Positions 14,249-15,265 of a stretch of 15,265 nucleotides of DNA are shown piece after piece. The stretch lies in NCBI GenBank assembly GCA_050288705.1, contig JBNKEI010000048.1, positions 1 to 15,265 on the forward strand, written 5' to 3'. How positions within the stretch are numbered: the stretch's first letter is position 1; each line of letters opens with the position of its first letter. Position numbers and translations under genes: made by a program. The stretch is from JBNKEI01 sp050288705. GTDB lineage: Bacteria; Myxococcota; Myxococcia; Myxococcales; UBA5297. Below the pieces are notes generated by a model. That model ran no database searches. It was given only the letters and a program-made list of their open reading frames with translations, and was not told where the DNA came from.

Positions 14249-15265
14249 TTGAGCTCGACTAATCCCGACGAGGTAAATAAACGCTTTGATCTCCATGTTA
14301 CCGAAGCCAAGGCTCTTCGGTGGGAAGAATTGTTCTCGCCGACAAAGAGTGCAATTCGCAAACTCTTCAACTTTCTTGAGTATGCAGTGAAAGTTAGTGA
14401 CGAAAGTGCTGAACACGAGAAGCTTTCCACCAGTCTACTCGTTTCTGGAGATCGCGGATCAGGGAAAACTACTGTTCTTCTAACTACAGAAGCAGCTCTA
14501 GATGATGCGAGAAACAAGGGGCGCAGACCAAATAAAGAATGTGAGGAGTCGGAGGAAACCCAGCGAAGATTGGGTGCGGGAAGAGAAAAAGACTGGTGTA
14601 ACGAAATCGAATTGATGAGAAGAATCAAAAAGGCTGCTCAGCGTATTGTGTGGATGCCCATACTCGATTTGGAGCCACTTCCGGCAAACGCCAATCTCCT
14701 GGCCATTCTTCTTGGAAGAATTCGTTCTGTGCTCGACGATAATGTCAAAACAAGTACGGGGCGGCGGCGAGCATCTATCTCAATAATTGAAGCAGGTATA
14801 GAAAAGCCATGGGAAAAGATTGATGCTTTGGTAAATGATGGCGCATTTATGTGGGAAAAAGATGAAGCAGGTGAAACGCGCCGTGATAGAGCTCAGCAAC
14901 AAATAAGAGGTTCGGAAATTTTCACTTCCTTTCAGAAAGACTTTCAGCAAGCCTTGGAAGGTGTTTCAGAATGTATTGGACTATGTAGACACCTTGAAAA
15001 CCCATTGCTAGTCTTTCCTATAGACAATGTTGATCGTAGGATTGAGCATATTCACAATGTAATGAGACTTATTAGTTTGGCTGCTAGTAGACGAATTTGG
15101 TTTATACTTGCCGCGGGACGCCCAGAATTCCAACTTTTTCTTGAGCGAGCTTTTCTAGCAGAATTGGCCGGCGAACAACGGATCAACGTATTTGATCGAA
15201 AAGGTTGGGACGATACCCAGGCCATCGCTCGTCGTCAGTCCGCCACGACCATGCGTCGGTCGATT
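14249..15265 (+). CDS. Large P-loop ATPase, STAND/KAP-like in layout (3' end beyond window)
   Basis: The frame is open for 339 codons from the TTG to the right edge. GAGGGG lies 8 bases before the TTG and an in-frame TGA sits at 14234, so this is the first possible start. Walker A is LLVSGDRGSGKTT (Gly67-Thr74). Walker B is LLVFPIDNVD (Asp259/Asp262), and RRIWFILAAGRPEFQ (about 281-294) resembles a sensor-1 strand. The 180-odd residues between Walker A and B are long for a simple AAA core and include a charged, Glu/Arg-rich insertion (about 90-130). There is no membrane helix, so it is probably cytosolic. IDNVD plus a sensor strand resembles KAP, STAND or ORC-type ATPases, several of which act in phage defence, but I cannot name the family and the effector domain is not visible. 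Confidence 0.82.
   Translation, partial: MSSTNPDEVNKRFDLHVTEAKALRWEELFSPTKSAIRKLFNFLEYAVKVSDESAEHEKLSTSLLVSGDRGSGKTTVLLTTEAALDDARNKGRRPNKECEESEETQRRLGAGREKDWCNEIELMRRIKKAAQRIVWMPILDLEPLPANANLLAILLGRIRSVLDDNVKTSTGRRRASISIIEAGIEKPWEKIDALVNDGAFMWEKDEAGETRRDRAQQQIRGSEIFTSFQKDFQQALEGVSECIGLCRHLENPLLVFPIDNVDRRIEHIHNVMRLISLAASRRIWFILAAGRPEFQLFLERAFLAELAGEQRINVFDRKGWDDTQAIARRQSATTMRRSI

Noticed and set aside
1..15265. CRISPR array or rRNA genes.
   Set aside because: No regularly spaced repeat family and no rRNA-like conserved stretches were seen on reading both strands.

Overview
The window reads as a chromosomal segment of a Gram-negative-type bacterium whose own genes run near 47-50% GC in lines I counted by hand. 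DnaK, a phosphohexomutase, a TPR-linked Ser/Thr kinase, a diacylglycerol-kinase-fold lipid kinase and a Tat-targeted TldD are compatible with a Deltaproteobacteria-, Acidobacteria- or PVC-like lineage, but nothing here fixes the phylum. Start-codon use is relaxed: three genes begin with TTG and dnaK with GTG, each placed by a ribosome binding site or by homology.

Left part (1-4671): a TldD-family metalloprotease running off the left edge (minus) with an apparent Tat/lipoprotein leader; a small Ser/Arg-rich, probably disordered protein (plus); an alpha-D-phosphohexomutase (minus); and a class I SAM-dependent methyltransferase (plus). Middle part (4672-7212): a GC-rich segment with one gene, a secreted lipoprotein made of four Myxococcus-type Cys-rich DUF4215 repeats, a GH43-like beta-propeller and an AbfB (CBM42) arabinose-binding domain. 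It is flanked by broken, diverged copies of its two neighbours: a kinase-tail remnant on the left and a methyltransferase remnant on the right. The methyltransferase-kinase junction has therefore been duplicated in direct orientation around an inserted foreign gene, and the redundant copy on each side is decaying.

Right part (7213-15265): the intact membrane-anchored repeat/kinase protein (minus), a bidirectional-looking terminator, the lipid kinase (minus), a 427-base regulatory gap, dnaK (plus) with a hairpin after it, a gutted AAA-ATPase/PD-(D/E)XK pseudogene, a structured 337-base gap, and the start of a large P-loop ATPase (plus) that leaves the window at its right edge.

The genes do not form one operon; most are single units in alternating orientation. 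The most informative signals are the footprint of the GH43 insertion and the Tat/lipobox leader on TldD. The right-edge ATPase, next to an ATPase/nuclease pseudogene, is the best place to look outside the window for an accessory system. No CRISPR array, tRNA, rRNA or transposase gene was seen.
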